A stretch of 64,000 nucleotides of DNA. It comes from Aquimarina macrocephali JAMB N27 (lineage in GTDB: Bacteria; Bacteroidota; Bacteroidia; Flavobacteriales; Flavobacteriaceae). The translations under genes were made by a program, and so were the position numbers. How positions within the stretch are numbered: the first letter of the stretch is position 1; each line of letters opens with the position of its first letter. Where the stretch lies: the NCBI RefSeq assembly GCF_000520995.1, contig NZ_JACA01000001.1, positions 310,001-374,000 on the forward strand, written 5' to 3'. Shown here piece after piece: positions 19,058-27,336 of the stretch. The notes below the pieces were generated by a model. The model worked only from the letters and a program-made list of their open reading frames with translations, was not told the origin of the DNA and ran no database searches.

Positions 19058-19774
19058 ATGAAAACTGTATTAAAACTCATCCTATTGTGCTTTGTTTCAT
19101 TACAAATAAATGCACAGAAAGTAATCCAAAAAGAACTTACCACTTCTGCCGATCTAATCAAAGTAGAATTTAAATTCGCTCAAGACATCGTTATCAAAAC
19201 ATGGGACAAAAGCAACGTATCTTTAAAAGCCAGTGTAAGTATTAATGGCGGTGAATTTGACGATTATTTTAACTTAAAAATAAAGAACACCTCATCTGTT
19301 CTGGATATATCATCAGACTATGGTGATCTATTCGACAAGTGGAAAAAAGAACGTGGTGGATCAAACCGTAAAAACAATTGGGGTCCTTGTAATAATTTAG
19401 ATATTGATGCTATGTACACCTTGTATCTTCCAAAAAATTCTACTCTAAGAGTAAAAAGCATTTCTGGAAACGTACAGTCTGAAAATTATCAGGGAGAATT
19501 AATTGTAGATATTATTAGTGGAAATATCGATATAAAAAGCTACAATGGAGATCTTAATCTTAAAACCATAAGTGGTGATATAGACATCAATGTTTCAAAA
19601 TCGAGATTAAAAGCTGAAACAGTTACCGGAATGATTTATTCTGATAAAGACATGAAATTTGATCATGGTAAAAACAGAGTAGTAGGGAGTAAAGTAACAG
19701 GTACTTTTGGAGACGTAAGAAGCGAGCTAAAACTTGGAACCGTGAGTGGAAGTATATTTATTAGAAAACAATAA
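19058..19774 (+). CDS. DUF4097-family secreted beta-repeat protein, second copy
   Basis: 238 residues with a signal peptide (about 1-19, ending INAQ). The beta-helix repeats are regular: VKSISGNVQSENYQG, VDIISGNIDIKSYNG, LKTISGDIDINVSKS, AETVTGMIYSD, then GTVSGSIFIRKQ. The first and second copies are clearly diverged in sequence but alike in architecture. A GGSNRKNNWGP loop interrupts the first half. It ends the sigma/anti-sigma operon; a perfect terminator follows at 19787. Function unknown. Confidence 0.83.
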   Translation: MKTVLKLILLCFVSLQINAQKVIQKELTTSADLIKVEFKFAQDIVIKTWDKSNVSLKASVSINGGEFDDYFNLKIKNTSSVLDISSDYGDLFDKWKKERGGSNRKNNWGPCNNLDIDAMYTLYLPKNSTLRVKSISGNVQSENYQGELIVDIISGNIDIKSYNGDLNLKTISGDIDINVSKSRLKAETVTGMIYSDKDMKFDHGKNRVVGSKVTGTFGDVRSELKLGTVSGSIFIRKQ

Positions 19775-19786
19775 TGAGAAGAATAT

Positions 19787-19828
19787 GAAAACAATTGCCT
19801 TAGAAAAATAAGGTAATTGTTTTCTATT
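19787..19828 (+). terminator. Terminator of the ECF sigma operon
   Basis: GAAAACAATTGCCT pairs with AGGTAATTGTTTTC (14 bp, one G-T wobble) around a 10-base A-rich loop, followed by T-rich sequence. It separates the sigma operon from the S41 protease gene. Confidence 0.8.
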
Positions 19829-19852
19829 ATACAACAGCAAATATCCAATGTA

Positions 19853-21301
19853 ATGAAACCAGTATTTCTTTTATTCTTTTTCACTTCATTTTTTACTTTT
19901 TCACAAAATTGTTCTTGCGAAGATAATTTCAACTGGTTAAAGAAAACATTTGAAGAAAACGATGCTGGTTTTCTTTATACATTAGAGCAAAAAGGAGAAG
20001 ATCTTTATGCAAACCATAATAAAAAATTTAGAGCTAAAATAAAACCTGTTAAAACCATTAAGGAATGCTCTTCTGTACTAAATGACTGGCTTCGGTTTTT
20101 TAGATCTGGGCATATAGGAGTACGGATTAATAATCAACAAAACAAAGTTCAAAATGGATCTTCTGATACTGAAACTTTGGATCAATTTAAGGATTGGGAA
20201 AAATATGATATAGGAGAAAAAGAATTTGAACACTATATTTCTAAATTAAAAAACACTACTTATGAAGGAGTATGGGAATCAAAACCGTATAAAATTGGTG
20301 TCATAAAAACCAAAAACGAATATATTGGATTTGTCCTTGAAGCTGATGGAGTTTACTGGAAAAAAAATCAAATCAAATTTAGGATCAAAGTTTCTGAAAA
20401 TGACCAGAAAGAAGCTATTTATTACATGAAAGATCATTCTGCCAGAATATTTAAAGATATAAAATTGGTTGGAAAAAATTACCTGCAAATGGGCTTTATC
20501 GCTTTAAAAAGGTTAAAACCGTATTTTGAAGTTGATAAAACAATAGAAGAACATTTCGCGTTAATCAAAGCCCAAAACCCTATGATTAAAGAGTTAAATG
20601 ACAATACCATTCTTCTTAGAATTCCATCATTTTCATATTCTAACAAAAAATATATAGACAGCTTGATTATGGTTAATCACGATCAGTTGACTCGTAAAAA
20701 AAACCTCATCATTGATGTAAGAAATAATGGTGGAGGAAGTGATGCTAGCTATAAAAAAATCATTCCTTATTTGTATACTAACCCTATACGCACAGTAGGT
20801 GTTAAACTGCTATCGACACCACTTAATAATAATCGAATGAAGAAATTCATGAAGGACCCTAGCTGGTCTGCTGAAGAAAAGAAATGGGCAAAAGAAGGAT
20901 TGGAAAAATTGAATAAGCATATTGGTGAATTTGTAAATCTTGATGACACCATAATAGATATCAAAAAAATAGATACTATCTACCCTTACCCAAAAAATGT
21001 TGCTATTGTAATTAATAAAAATAATGGCAGTACAACAGAACAATTTTTATTAGCAGCAAAGCAAAGTAAAAAAGTAAAACTCTATGGCACTACTACAACC
21101 GGTGTTTTAGATATTTCAAACATGAATTTTGTTGATTCTCCCTGTAAAGATCTACAATTGGGATATAGTTTATCCAAAAGTATGAGAATACCAGAAATGA
21201 CAATTGATAATAAAGGTATTCAACCAGATTATTATATCGACAAGAGCATTCCTGATTATCAATGGATCAAATATGTTGAAAAAATACTAAAAGAAGACTA
21301 G
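19853..21301 (+). CDS. S41-family (tail-specific protease-like) peptidase
   Basis: I start at ATG 19853 (482 residues), because a signal peptide begins there (KPVFLLFFFTSFFTFSQ); the frame also opens at 19817, inside the terminator. The N-terminal part contains two Cys just after the signal. The C-terminal half is an S41 catalytic core: LIIDVRNNGGGSD substrate pocket, then INKNNGSTTEQFLLAAKQSK, holding the nucleophile Ser, and VKLYGTTTTGVLD. No PDZ domain is obvious. It is likely a periplasmic or secreted serine protease. It has its own transcription unit between the sigma block and lspA. Confidence 0.85.
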   Translation: MKPVFLLFFFTSFFTFSQNCSCEDNFNWLKKTFEENDAGFLYTLEQKGEDLYANHNKKFRAKIKPVKTIKECSSVLNDWLRFFRSGHIGVRINNQQNKVQNGSSDTETLDQFKDWEKYDIGEKEFEHYISKLKNTTYEGVWESKPYKIGVIKTKNEYIGFVLEADGVYWKKNQIKFRIKVSENDQKEAIYYMKDHSARIFKDIKLVGKNYLQMGFIALKRLKPYFEVDKTIEEHFALIKAQNPMIKELNDNTILLRIPSFSYSNKKYIDSLIMVNHDQLTRKKNLIIDVRNNGGGSDASYKKIIPYLYTNPIRTVGVKLLSTPLNNNRMKKFMKDPSWSAEEKKWAKEGLEKLNKHIGEFVNLDDTIIDIKKIDTIYPYPKNVAIVINKNNGSTTEQFLLAAKQSKKVKLYGTTTTGVLDISNMNFVDSPCKDLQLGYSLSKSMRIPEMTIDNKGIQPDYYIDKSIPDYQWIKYVEKILKED

Positions 21302-21385
21302 TCATAAATTTTATCTTAATGCTGAACAAAAATTCATAAATCTTGTAGCTAAAACAATAAGTATCTATAAAACAAAATAAAACAC

Positions 21386-21393
21386 TATTTTTG
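21386..21393 (+). promoter_or_regulatory. -7 box upstream of lspA
   Basis: TATTTTTG fits TAnnTTTG exactly and lies 37 bases before the lspA ATG. No clear TTG element is seen at the expected distance upstream. Confidence 0.45.
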
Positions 21394-21430
21394 TCCGTCG
21401 CTTTTAACAGCCAAGCAAATTAATACTTAT

Positions 21431-22033
21431 ATGTCTTTAAAGAAATCTATTTTAGTTATAATTTTAGTGTTACTTATTGATCAGATCACCAAAATTTATA
21501 TTAAAACTCATTTTACTCTTCATGATAGTGTCGAAGTATTCGGTTGGTTTCGCATCATATTTGTAGAAAATAAAGGGATGGCCTGGGGATTTGAACTTCC
21601 GGGTAATTATGGAAAACTTATTCTTACTTTATTTAGAGTAGTTGCCATTACAGGAATCGGATATTGGTTGTACGATTCTGTTCGCAAAAACAGCCCTACT
21701 ATTCTTACCTTCTGCATTGCATTAATTTTTGCTGGTGCTTTTGGAAATATTATTGATTCTATCTTTTATGGTATCTTATTTAGTGAAAGCACACTTGTGG
21801 AGATTGCAAGTTTCTTACCAGAAGGTGGTGGTTACGAAAGTATTTTTTATGGTAAGGTAGTCGATATGATTCAGTTTACCTTCTATGATGATATTCTGCC
21901 AGATTGGATTCCGTTTATGGGAGGCAAACATTTTTCATTCTTTGATCCTGTATTTAATATTGCCGATTCTGCAATAAGTATTGGTGTATTCTTATTGATT
22001 GTTTTTAACAAAAAAGCATTTCCGAAAAAATAA
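21431..22033 (+). CDS. lspA: Lipoprotein signal peptidase (signal peptidase II)
   Basis: 200 residues. Four hydrophobic helices; conserved DQITK near residue 17, NKGMAWGF (NxG segment), GAFGNIID, then VVDMIQF with Asp145 and FNIADSAISIG with Asp179, the aspartic catalytic pair. It cuts the signal peptides of prolipoproteins after lipidation, in the inner membrane, and is needed for the many lipoproteins of this window. The periplasmic insertion around 115-140 makes it longer than the roughly 165-residue proteobacterial enzyme, as usual for Bacteroidota. Confidence 0.96.
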   Translation: MSLKKSILVIILVLLIDQITKIYIKTHFTLHDSVEVFGWFRIIFVENKGMAWGFELPGNYGKLILTLFRVVAITGIGYWLYDSVRKNSPTILTFCIALIFAGAFGNIIDSIFYGILFSESTLVEIASFLPEGGGYESIFYGKVVDMIQFTFYDDILPDWIPFMGGKHFSFFDPVFNIADSAISIGVFLLIVFNKKAFPKK

Positions 22034-22052
22034 AATAAGTATTAAATTCTAA

Positions 22053-22454
22053 CTATATCAATATTCTCTCGAAGTCATCTAACTTAATGGGTTTGGTAAG
22101 ATAATCCGACACTATATCAATAGATTTGGCACGTTCTATATCTCTGGAATCTATAGAAGAACTTACTACATAAAGGCTAATTTTTTTTCTAATTTGATTT
22201 TTGATTTTAGAGAATTCATTCAAAAATTCCCAACCATCCATAACTGGCATATTAAGATCTAAAAAGATAATCTGTGGCACCTCTTCGTTTTCTTCTTTCA
22301 GTAAAGACTGTAGAAAAAAATCTAAAGCTTCTTTACCATTGTTAAAAACTAAAACAGACTCTGATAGTTTTTTTAATTCAATGATCTTGCTTAGTAGATT
22401 AATATAAATATGGTCATCATCAATGATGCAAACACTTTCTATATTTTGGGGCAT
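22053..22454 (-). CDS. Single-domain response regulator
   Basis: 133 residues, only a receiver domain. Acidic pocket Asp12/Asp13, phospho-acceptor Asp66 in IIFLDLNMPVMDGW, Ser/Thr switch near VVSSS (97-100) and Lys121 in YLTKPI. There is no output domain, so it works by protein contact in a phosphorelay. No histidine kinase lies next to it, so the partner cannot be named. Such small receivers with long loops are common in Flavobacteriia. Confidence 0.9.
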   Translation of the reverse strand: MPQNIESVCIIDDDHIYINLLSKIIELKKLSESVLVFNNGKEALDFFLQSLLKEENEEVPQIIFLDLNMPVMDGWEFLNEFSKIKNQIRKKISLYVVSSSIDSRDIERAKSIDIVSDYLTKPIKLDDFERILI

Positions 22455-22519
22455 TTTTTAGAGGATACAAGTTAAAATATCTAATATACAAAAGTATTCT
22501 TTATTTCAGAAAATCCTAT

Positions 22520-23089
22520 TTACTTCTTAATAGAGTAAACCTCTGTTGGAGTAACACAAAAATCAAGTGGTATATCTGCTGTCGTTACATTTTCTATTTC
22601 TTCTTCAGCAGAAAAAAAAGAAAGGCCAATTTTTAAAGTATTGGGATTACATTTTGCCAAAAACTTATCATAAAACCCTTTTCCATAACCTACTCTATTC
22701 CCATTTTGATCAAATGCTAATAAAGGCACAAAAACTACTTCTATTTTATCTTCGGGGATTGGGATCCCATCAATTGGTTCCGGAATTCCCCAAGAATTCA
22801 CTTTTAACGCAGTGGTATCTGTAAGTAAAAAATGCTGCAATGTATTCTCTTTAAAATTACTTTTTGATACGATGACATTTTTATCCTTTCCCAGGAGAAT
22901 ATTCAACAAAAATTCTGTGTTGATCTCTTTCTTTTGATCAATAGATAAAAAAATATGATAATACGACTTTTCCCAAATAGGTAATTCGAGCAATCGATTT
23001 GCTATATCAATGCTTAAATTCTCAACTTCTTCGTTACTTAAATGAGATCTAAGGGTTTTATATTTAGCTCGTAGTTCTTTTTTATTCAT
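22520..23089 (-). CDS. 5-formyltetrahydrofolate cyclo-ligase
   Basis: 189 residues, normal for the family. N-terminal KKELRAKYKTLRSHLS; ATP and substrate segments LPIWEKSYYHIFLS and VVFVPLLAFDQNGNRVGYGKGFYDKFLA, the last being the diagnostic GxGxGFYD motif. It turns 5-formyl-THF into methenyl-THF using ATP, in one-carbon metabolism. Its start overlaps the end of the upstream deacylase gene by 8 bases, so it is the last gene of a four-gene minus-strand operon. Confidence 0.93.
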   Translation of the reverse strand: MNKKELRAKYKTLRSHLSNEEVENLSIDIANRLLELPIWEKSYYHIFLSIDQKKEINTEFLLNILLGKDKNVIVSKSNFKENTLQHFLLTDTTALKVNSWGIPEPIDGIPIPEDKIEVVFVPLLAFDQNGNRVGYGKGFYDKFLAKCNPNTLKIGLSFFSAEEEIENVTTADIPLDFCVTPTEVYSIKK

Positions 23090-24062
23090 TGACTAATTCT
23101 TTAGTTATACGAAAAATAGCATCTCCTTTATATACAATTGAAGATTCATTTACATTTATCACATACCCTTCATTATTCGCTTTAACCACATGCCTCATCT
23201 TACCATAAGGGTCTGTAATTGTTGCCATAATCTCTCCTTTTTCTATATGTTTTCCAATGGGTACTTTAATATGCAATAAACCACTATATTTTGCGCGCAT
23301 CCATACGCTTTTTATGACAATTTGAGTATCCGATTTCTGAACTAGAGATTCAAATTCGGTGTTCAGCATTCCCAGATGATCTAGTATCCGCATGGTTCCC
23401 TGTACTCCCTCTCTGGCTATTTCTTTACTACTGTTTTGGGATTTCCCTCCTTCAAATAATAATATATCTTTTCCTTTTTTGGCACAGGTAGCTCGATATG
23501 ATCCTTCAAGATTCTTAGAAAAAAGAGTGAACGGAGCATTAAAAATTTTTGCCAAAGCTATCAATCTTTCATTTTTAGGATCCACTCTGATGTGTGGAGC
23601 ATTAAATCTACTGGCCCCTCCGGTATGAAAATCTAAACAAAAATCTGCTGCTGGTAAAATCTCATTTATAAATTGATAAGCAAAGCGACTGGCTAGAGAT
23701 CCATTTTTGGTTCCTGGAAAAACCCGATTAAGATCTCGACCATCAGGAAAAAAACGATCCATACTCAAAAAACCAAATACGTTAAGTACAGGAATACATA
23801 TGATACTACCTTTTGCAGGCTTATTGATTTTTTTTGCAATGATCTGCCTCACAACTTCTACTCCATTGATCTCATCTCCATGAATTCCTGCAGTAATAAG
23901 CACTGTAGGACCTGGTTTTTTTGATCTTTCTATAATTATAGGTATTTCTACCTTGGTAGAAGTATATAACTTGGCTATATTAAAATTTATTGTTGTACTT
24001 GTCCCGGGCAATACTTCTTTACCAAGAATATTAAGTATATTTTTTCCTGTTACTTTGGTCAT
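23082..24062 (-). CDS. Succinylglutamate desuccinylase/aspartoacylase-family protein
   Basis: I start at ATG 24062 (326 residues), four bases past the RimK stop; the only alternative is a TTG at 24083 inside that gene. Zinc ligands of the M14-like deacylase fold are visible: His and Glu in TAGIHGDEINGVE, and His in CLDFHTGGASR. The C-terminal part carries a biotinyl/lipoyl-like hammerhead (IGKHIEKGEIMATITDP). Members linked with RimK-type ligases are common and may remove acyl groups from a peptide-like substrate; the substrate is not known. Confidence 0.87.
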   Translation of the reverse strand: MTKVTGKNILNILGKEVLPGTSTTINFNIAKLYTSTKVEIPIIIERSKKPGPTVLITAGIHGDEINGVEVVRQIIAKKINKPAKGSIICIPVLNVFGFLSMDRFFPDGRDLNRVFPGTKNGSLASRFAYQFINEILPAADFCLDFHTGGASRFNAPHIRVDPKNERLIALAKIFNAPFTLFSKNLEGSYRATCAKKGKDILLFEGGKSQNSSKEIAREGVQGTMRILDHLGMLNTEFESLVQKSDTQIVIKSVWMRAKYSGLLHIKVPIGKHIEKGEIMATITDPYGKMRHVVKANNEGYVINVNESSIVYKGDAIFRITKELVNE

Positions 24063-24066
24063 TGTG

Positions 24067-24939
24067 TTATAAACTTCTTTCAATATAACGAATAATGGTT
24101 TTTGCGATATCTTTTCCTGTAGCTTTTTCTATACCTTCTAATCCCGGAGAAGAATTAACTTCGAGAATGAGAGGCCCTCTATCACTTTGTAGCATATCTA
24201 CACCTGCTACACCCATTTTTAAAGCTTTCACTGCTTTTATAGCAGCTTGTTCTTCTTCTTCACTAAGAGTAATCACCGATGCGCTACCTCCTCTATGTAA
24301 ATTAGATCGAAACTCACCTTCTTTACCCTGTCTTTTCATAGCTCCGACTACTTTTTCATCAACAACAAGAACTCTTATATCTGCTCCTCTGGCTTCTTTT
24401 ATAAACTCTTGTACAATTACACGAGCCTGTAATCCATTAAAAGCTTCTAACACAGATTCTGCAGCAGTTTTAGTTTCGGCCAACACAACTCCTAATCCCT
24501 GGGTTCCTTCTAATAATTTAATAATTAAAGGCGCTCCTCCTACATGAGATATAACTTCAGAAACATCTTTAGAATAATTGGTAAATACTGTTTTCGGAAG
24601 TCCCAATCCTGCTTTAGATAATATTTGTAAACTTCTTAGTTTATCCCTAGATTGCAGTAACGCCTGTGATTTAAGTGTAGTAAAGACATTCATTAACTCA
24701 AACTGTCGTACTACCGCAGTCCCGTAAAAAGTAATAGAAGCTCCAATTCTGGGAATCACAGCGTCTACATGATCTAATTTTTTACCTCGATAATAAATTT
24801 CAGGCTTTTGTTTTTCAATAATAATATCGCAATTAAGAGGGTCTATTACCTGTACATTATGCTTTCGTTTTACTGCTGCCTGAACCAGGACATTAGTAGA
24901 ATACAAATTTGCACTACGCGACAAGATTTTGATATTCAT
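24067..24939 (-). CDS. rimK: RimK-family ATP-grasp alpha-L-glutamate ligase
   Basis: 290 residues, full ATP-grasp length. Landmarks: [14 protein letters not shown] (substrate region), [18 protein letters not shown] (nucleotide-binding loop), [20 protein letters not shown], then [11 protein letters not shown] and [13 protein letters not shown] (magnesium-binding Glu/Asn). RimK adds glutamates to the C-terminus of ribosomal protein S6 in enterobacteria; other members build poly-glutamate or peptide products. Gene context here, between a retropepsin-like protein and a deacylase, is a repeated theme. The ATG overlaps the preceding stop codon. Confidence 0.92.
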   Translation of the reverse strand: MNIKILSRSANLYSTNVLVQAAVKRKHNVQVIDPLNCDIIIEKQKPEIYYRGKKLDHVDAVIPRIGASITFYGTAVVRQFELMNVFTTLKSQALLQSRDKLRSLQILSKAGLGLPKTVFTNYSKDVSEVISHVGGAPLIIKLLEGTQGLGVVLAETKTAAESVLEAFNGLQARVIVQEFIKEARGADIRVLVVDEKVVGAMKRQGKEGEFRSNLHRGGSASVITLSEEEEQAAIKAVKALKMGVAGVDMLQSDRGPLILEVNSSPGLEGIEKATGKDIAKTIIRYIERSL

Positions 24940-25409
24940 TACCGTTTTCTATTATAAGACTGATTTTCTAATTGGGGGTCAACCAAAAATTTACCACTTA
25001 AAAATTTACGGCCAATTAACACTGGAAAACGCATATCATCACGGGGAGATAATGTAAGAGTTATAGGATACGTTTTATCAAATACAATAATTTGTGTTCT
25101 AATGGCATATCGCACTTCTACTTTTCCATTATTACTTTTTACTGCGGTAATGTCATAATTTTTAAATGTAAATCTTTTGCCATTATGTTCTGAATGCGCT
25201 ATATCAAGAAGATTGCATTGCAATGTTTGATCCACCTCTCTTATATCAATACAGTGAATAGATGAAGTATATACTCCTGTATCGATTTTGGTATCGATAT
25301 CTTTCAATTCTAAAAGAGGAAAATCCACTTTATCAGTCCTGCCAATTATTTTCTTTTCTTTCTCCAAAAGATATGATTGATATTGCGCTACTAATGTAAT
25401 AAAAATCAA
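24939..25409 (-). CDS. RimK-associated retropepsin-like (DUF785) protein
   Basis: Up to 156 residues. No ATG fits; the frame opens at a TTG (25409), and another TTG (25367) starts nearer the conserved part, so the true start is uncertain. The family core begins [15 protein letters not shown] and includes [13 protein letters not shown], the retropepsin-like Asp-Thr-Gly motif, and [20 protein letters not shown]. Annotation often reads ATP-dependent zinc protease, but the DTG motif argues for an aspartic-protease fold. It is first in the rimK operon and may cut the ligase product; that is inference. Confidence 0.82.
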   Translation of the reverse strand: MIFITLVAQYQSYLLEKEKKIIGRTDKVDFPLLELKDIDTKIDTGVYTSSIHCIDIREVDQTLQCNLLDIAHSEHNGKRFTFKNYDITAVKSNNGKVEVRYAIRTQIIVFDKTYPITLTLSPRDDMRFPVLIGRKFLSGKFLVDPQLENQSYNRKR

Positions 25410-25534
25410 TAAGCATTGTATTACATCCTCACTATTTAATAGAAAACCATAACACTAAACAGTACTTAACAAAAATTTAAACTCCTAATATTCGTATTAC
25501 AATTGAGGTAAACTCTTAACTTTACCATTCGAAT

Positions 25535-27334
25535 ATGCAAGAAGCTACTTTAGACATACAAATTAAAATATTACCTACCAGTCCTGGAGTATATCAATAT
25601 TATGATAAAGACGATACAATACTCTATGTAGGAAAAGCAAAGAATCTAAAAAAAAGAGTCTCTTCTTACTTTACAAAGAATCATGATAACTATAAAACTA
25701 AGGTTCTTGTAAAGAAGATTCATACTATAAAACATATTGTTGTTGAAACAGAAACAGACGCACTCTTATTAGAAAACAATCTGATTAAAAAATATTTACC
25801 CAGGTTTAATGTCATGCTCAAAGATGATAAAACATATCCTTGGATTTGTATCAAAAAAGAGCGTTTCTCCAGAGTATTTCTTACTCGTAATCTTATCAAA
25901 GATGGCTCAGAGTACTATGGCCCTTATACTTCGGTAAAAACAGTACATGTCCTATTGGATCTTATTAAAGAACTATACCAGCTTAGAACATGCACTTATG
26001 ATTTATCCCAGGAAAAAATAAATAATGGAAAATATAAAGTCTGTTTAGAATATCATTTAGGTAATTGTAAAGGACCTTGCGAAGGGTTACAAGATGAAAA
26101 AGAATATCTCGAAAACCTTGAAGCTATTCGTCAAATTGTAAAAGGAAATTTTAAAGATTCTCTTAATCGCTTTAGAGGTCAAATGATGATACATGCAGAA
26201 AAAATGGAGTTTGAAGATGCCCAGCGGATTAAGGAAAAAATACAAATACTAGAAAACTACCAGGCAAGATCAACTGTAGTTAATCCTAAAATAAGTAATG
26301 TCGATGTGTTTTCTATCATATCAGATGAATCCTATGGGTATATAAATTTTCTTCAACTATCCTATGGTGCGATAATTAGATCACATACTACAGAGGTTAA
26401 AAAGAAATTGGACGAATCTGATAAAGAACTTTTGGAACTTGCCATTATCGAACTCCGACAGCGTTTTAACTCTACATCTAAAGAAATATTTGTTCCTTTT
26501 AATGTAGAAGTAGGAGAAGGTCTAAAAATCACAATCCCGCAATTAGGTGACAAAAAAAAGATTGTAGACTTATCTTTAAGAAATGCAAAATACCATAGAC
26601 AAGAACGTTTTAAGCAAATCAAGATCATGGATCCTGATCGACATATAAAACGCTTGATGGCACAAATGAAAAAAGACTTGAGGTTACCCGAAGAACCAAG
26701 ACATATCGAATGTTTTGACAATTCGAATATCCAGGGGACTAATCCAGTCGCTGCCTGTGTAGTATTTAAAGACGGAAAACCCAGTAAAAAAGAATATAGA
26801 AAATTTAATATAAAAACGGTAGAAGGTGCCAATGATTTTGCTTCTATGGAAGAAGTCGTATATCGACGATATAAACGATTAACAGAAGAAAATCAACCTT
26901 TACCTCAACTAGTGATTGTAGATGGAGGGAAAGGACAGCTTTCTTCAGGATTAAAAGCTCTGGACGCATTGGGTTTAAGAGGAAAAATAACCATTATTGG
27001 TATTGCAAAACGATTAGAAGAAATTTATTATCCAGGAGATTCTATACCACTATATTTAGATAAAAAATCAGAATCCTTAAAGGTCATACAACATTTACGA
27101 AATGAAGCACACCGATTCGGAATTACTTTCCATAGACAAAAAAGAAGCAAAGCCGCTTTAGATACCGAATTAGATTTAATTCCTGGGATTGGAGAAAAAA
27201 CCGTAATAGAATTATTAAAAAACTTTAGATCTGTAAAAAGAATAAGTGAAGCTTCTAAACACGAATTAAGTGAAGTGATAGGGGATTCGCGCGCAACCAA
27301 AGTGTATAATTATTATCTTTCTAAAAAAGAATAA
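25535..27334 (+). CDS. uvrC: UvrABC excinuclease subunit C
   Basis: 599 residues. The N-terminal GIY-YIG nuclease has SPGVYQYYDKDDTILYVGKA. A cysteine cluster near residues 145-185 (YKVCLEYHLGNCKGPCEG), the UVR motif (MEFEDAQRIKEKIQILENY) and the RNase H-like endonuclease half (HIECFDNSNIQGTNPVAACV) follow. Last comes a helix-hairpin-helix (LDLIPGIGEKTVIELLKNF). It makes both cuts in nucleotide excision repair. It starts a plus-strand pair with the patatin gene, which begins 2 bases after its stop. Confidence 0.97.
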   Translation: MQEATLDIQIKILPTSPGVYQYYDKDDTILYVGKAKNLKKRVSSYFTKNHDNYKTKVLVKKIHTIKHIVVETETDALLLENNLIKKYLPRFNVMLKDDKTYPWICIKKERFSRVFLTRNLIKDGSEYYGPYTSVKTVHVLLDLIKELYQLRTCTYDLSQEKINNGKYKVCLEYHLGNCKGPCEGLQDEKEYLENLEAIRQIVKGNFKDSLNRFRGQMMIHAEKMEFEDAQRIKEKIQILENYQARSTVVNPKISNVDVFSIISDESYGYINFLQLSYGAIIRSHTTEVKKKLDESDKELLELAIIELRQRFNSTSKEIFVPFNVEVGEGLKITIPQLGDKKKIVDLSLRNAKYHRQERFKQIKIMDPDRHIKRLMAQMKKDLRLPEEPRHIECFDNSNIQGTNPVAACVVFKDGKPSKKEYRKFNIKTVEGANDFASMEEVVYRRYKRLTEENQPLPQLVIVDGGKGQLSSGLKALDALGLRGKITIIGIAKRLEEIYYPGDSIPLYLDKKSESLKVIQHLRNEAHRFGITFHRQKRSKAALDTELDLIPGIGEKTVIELLKNFRSVKRISEASKHELSEVIGDSRATKVYNYYLSKKE

Positions 27335-27336
27335 GC

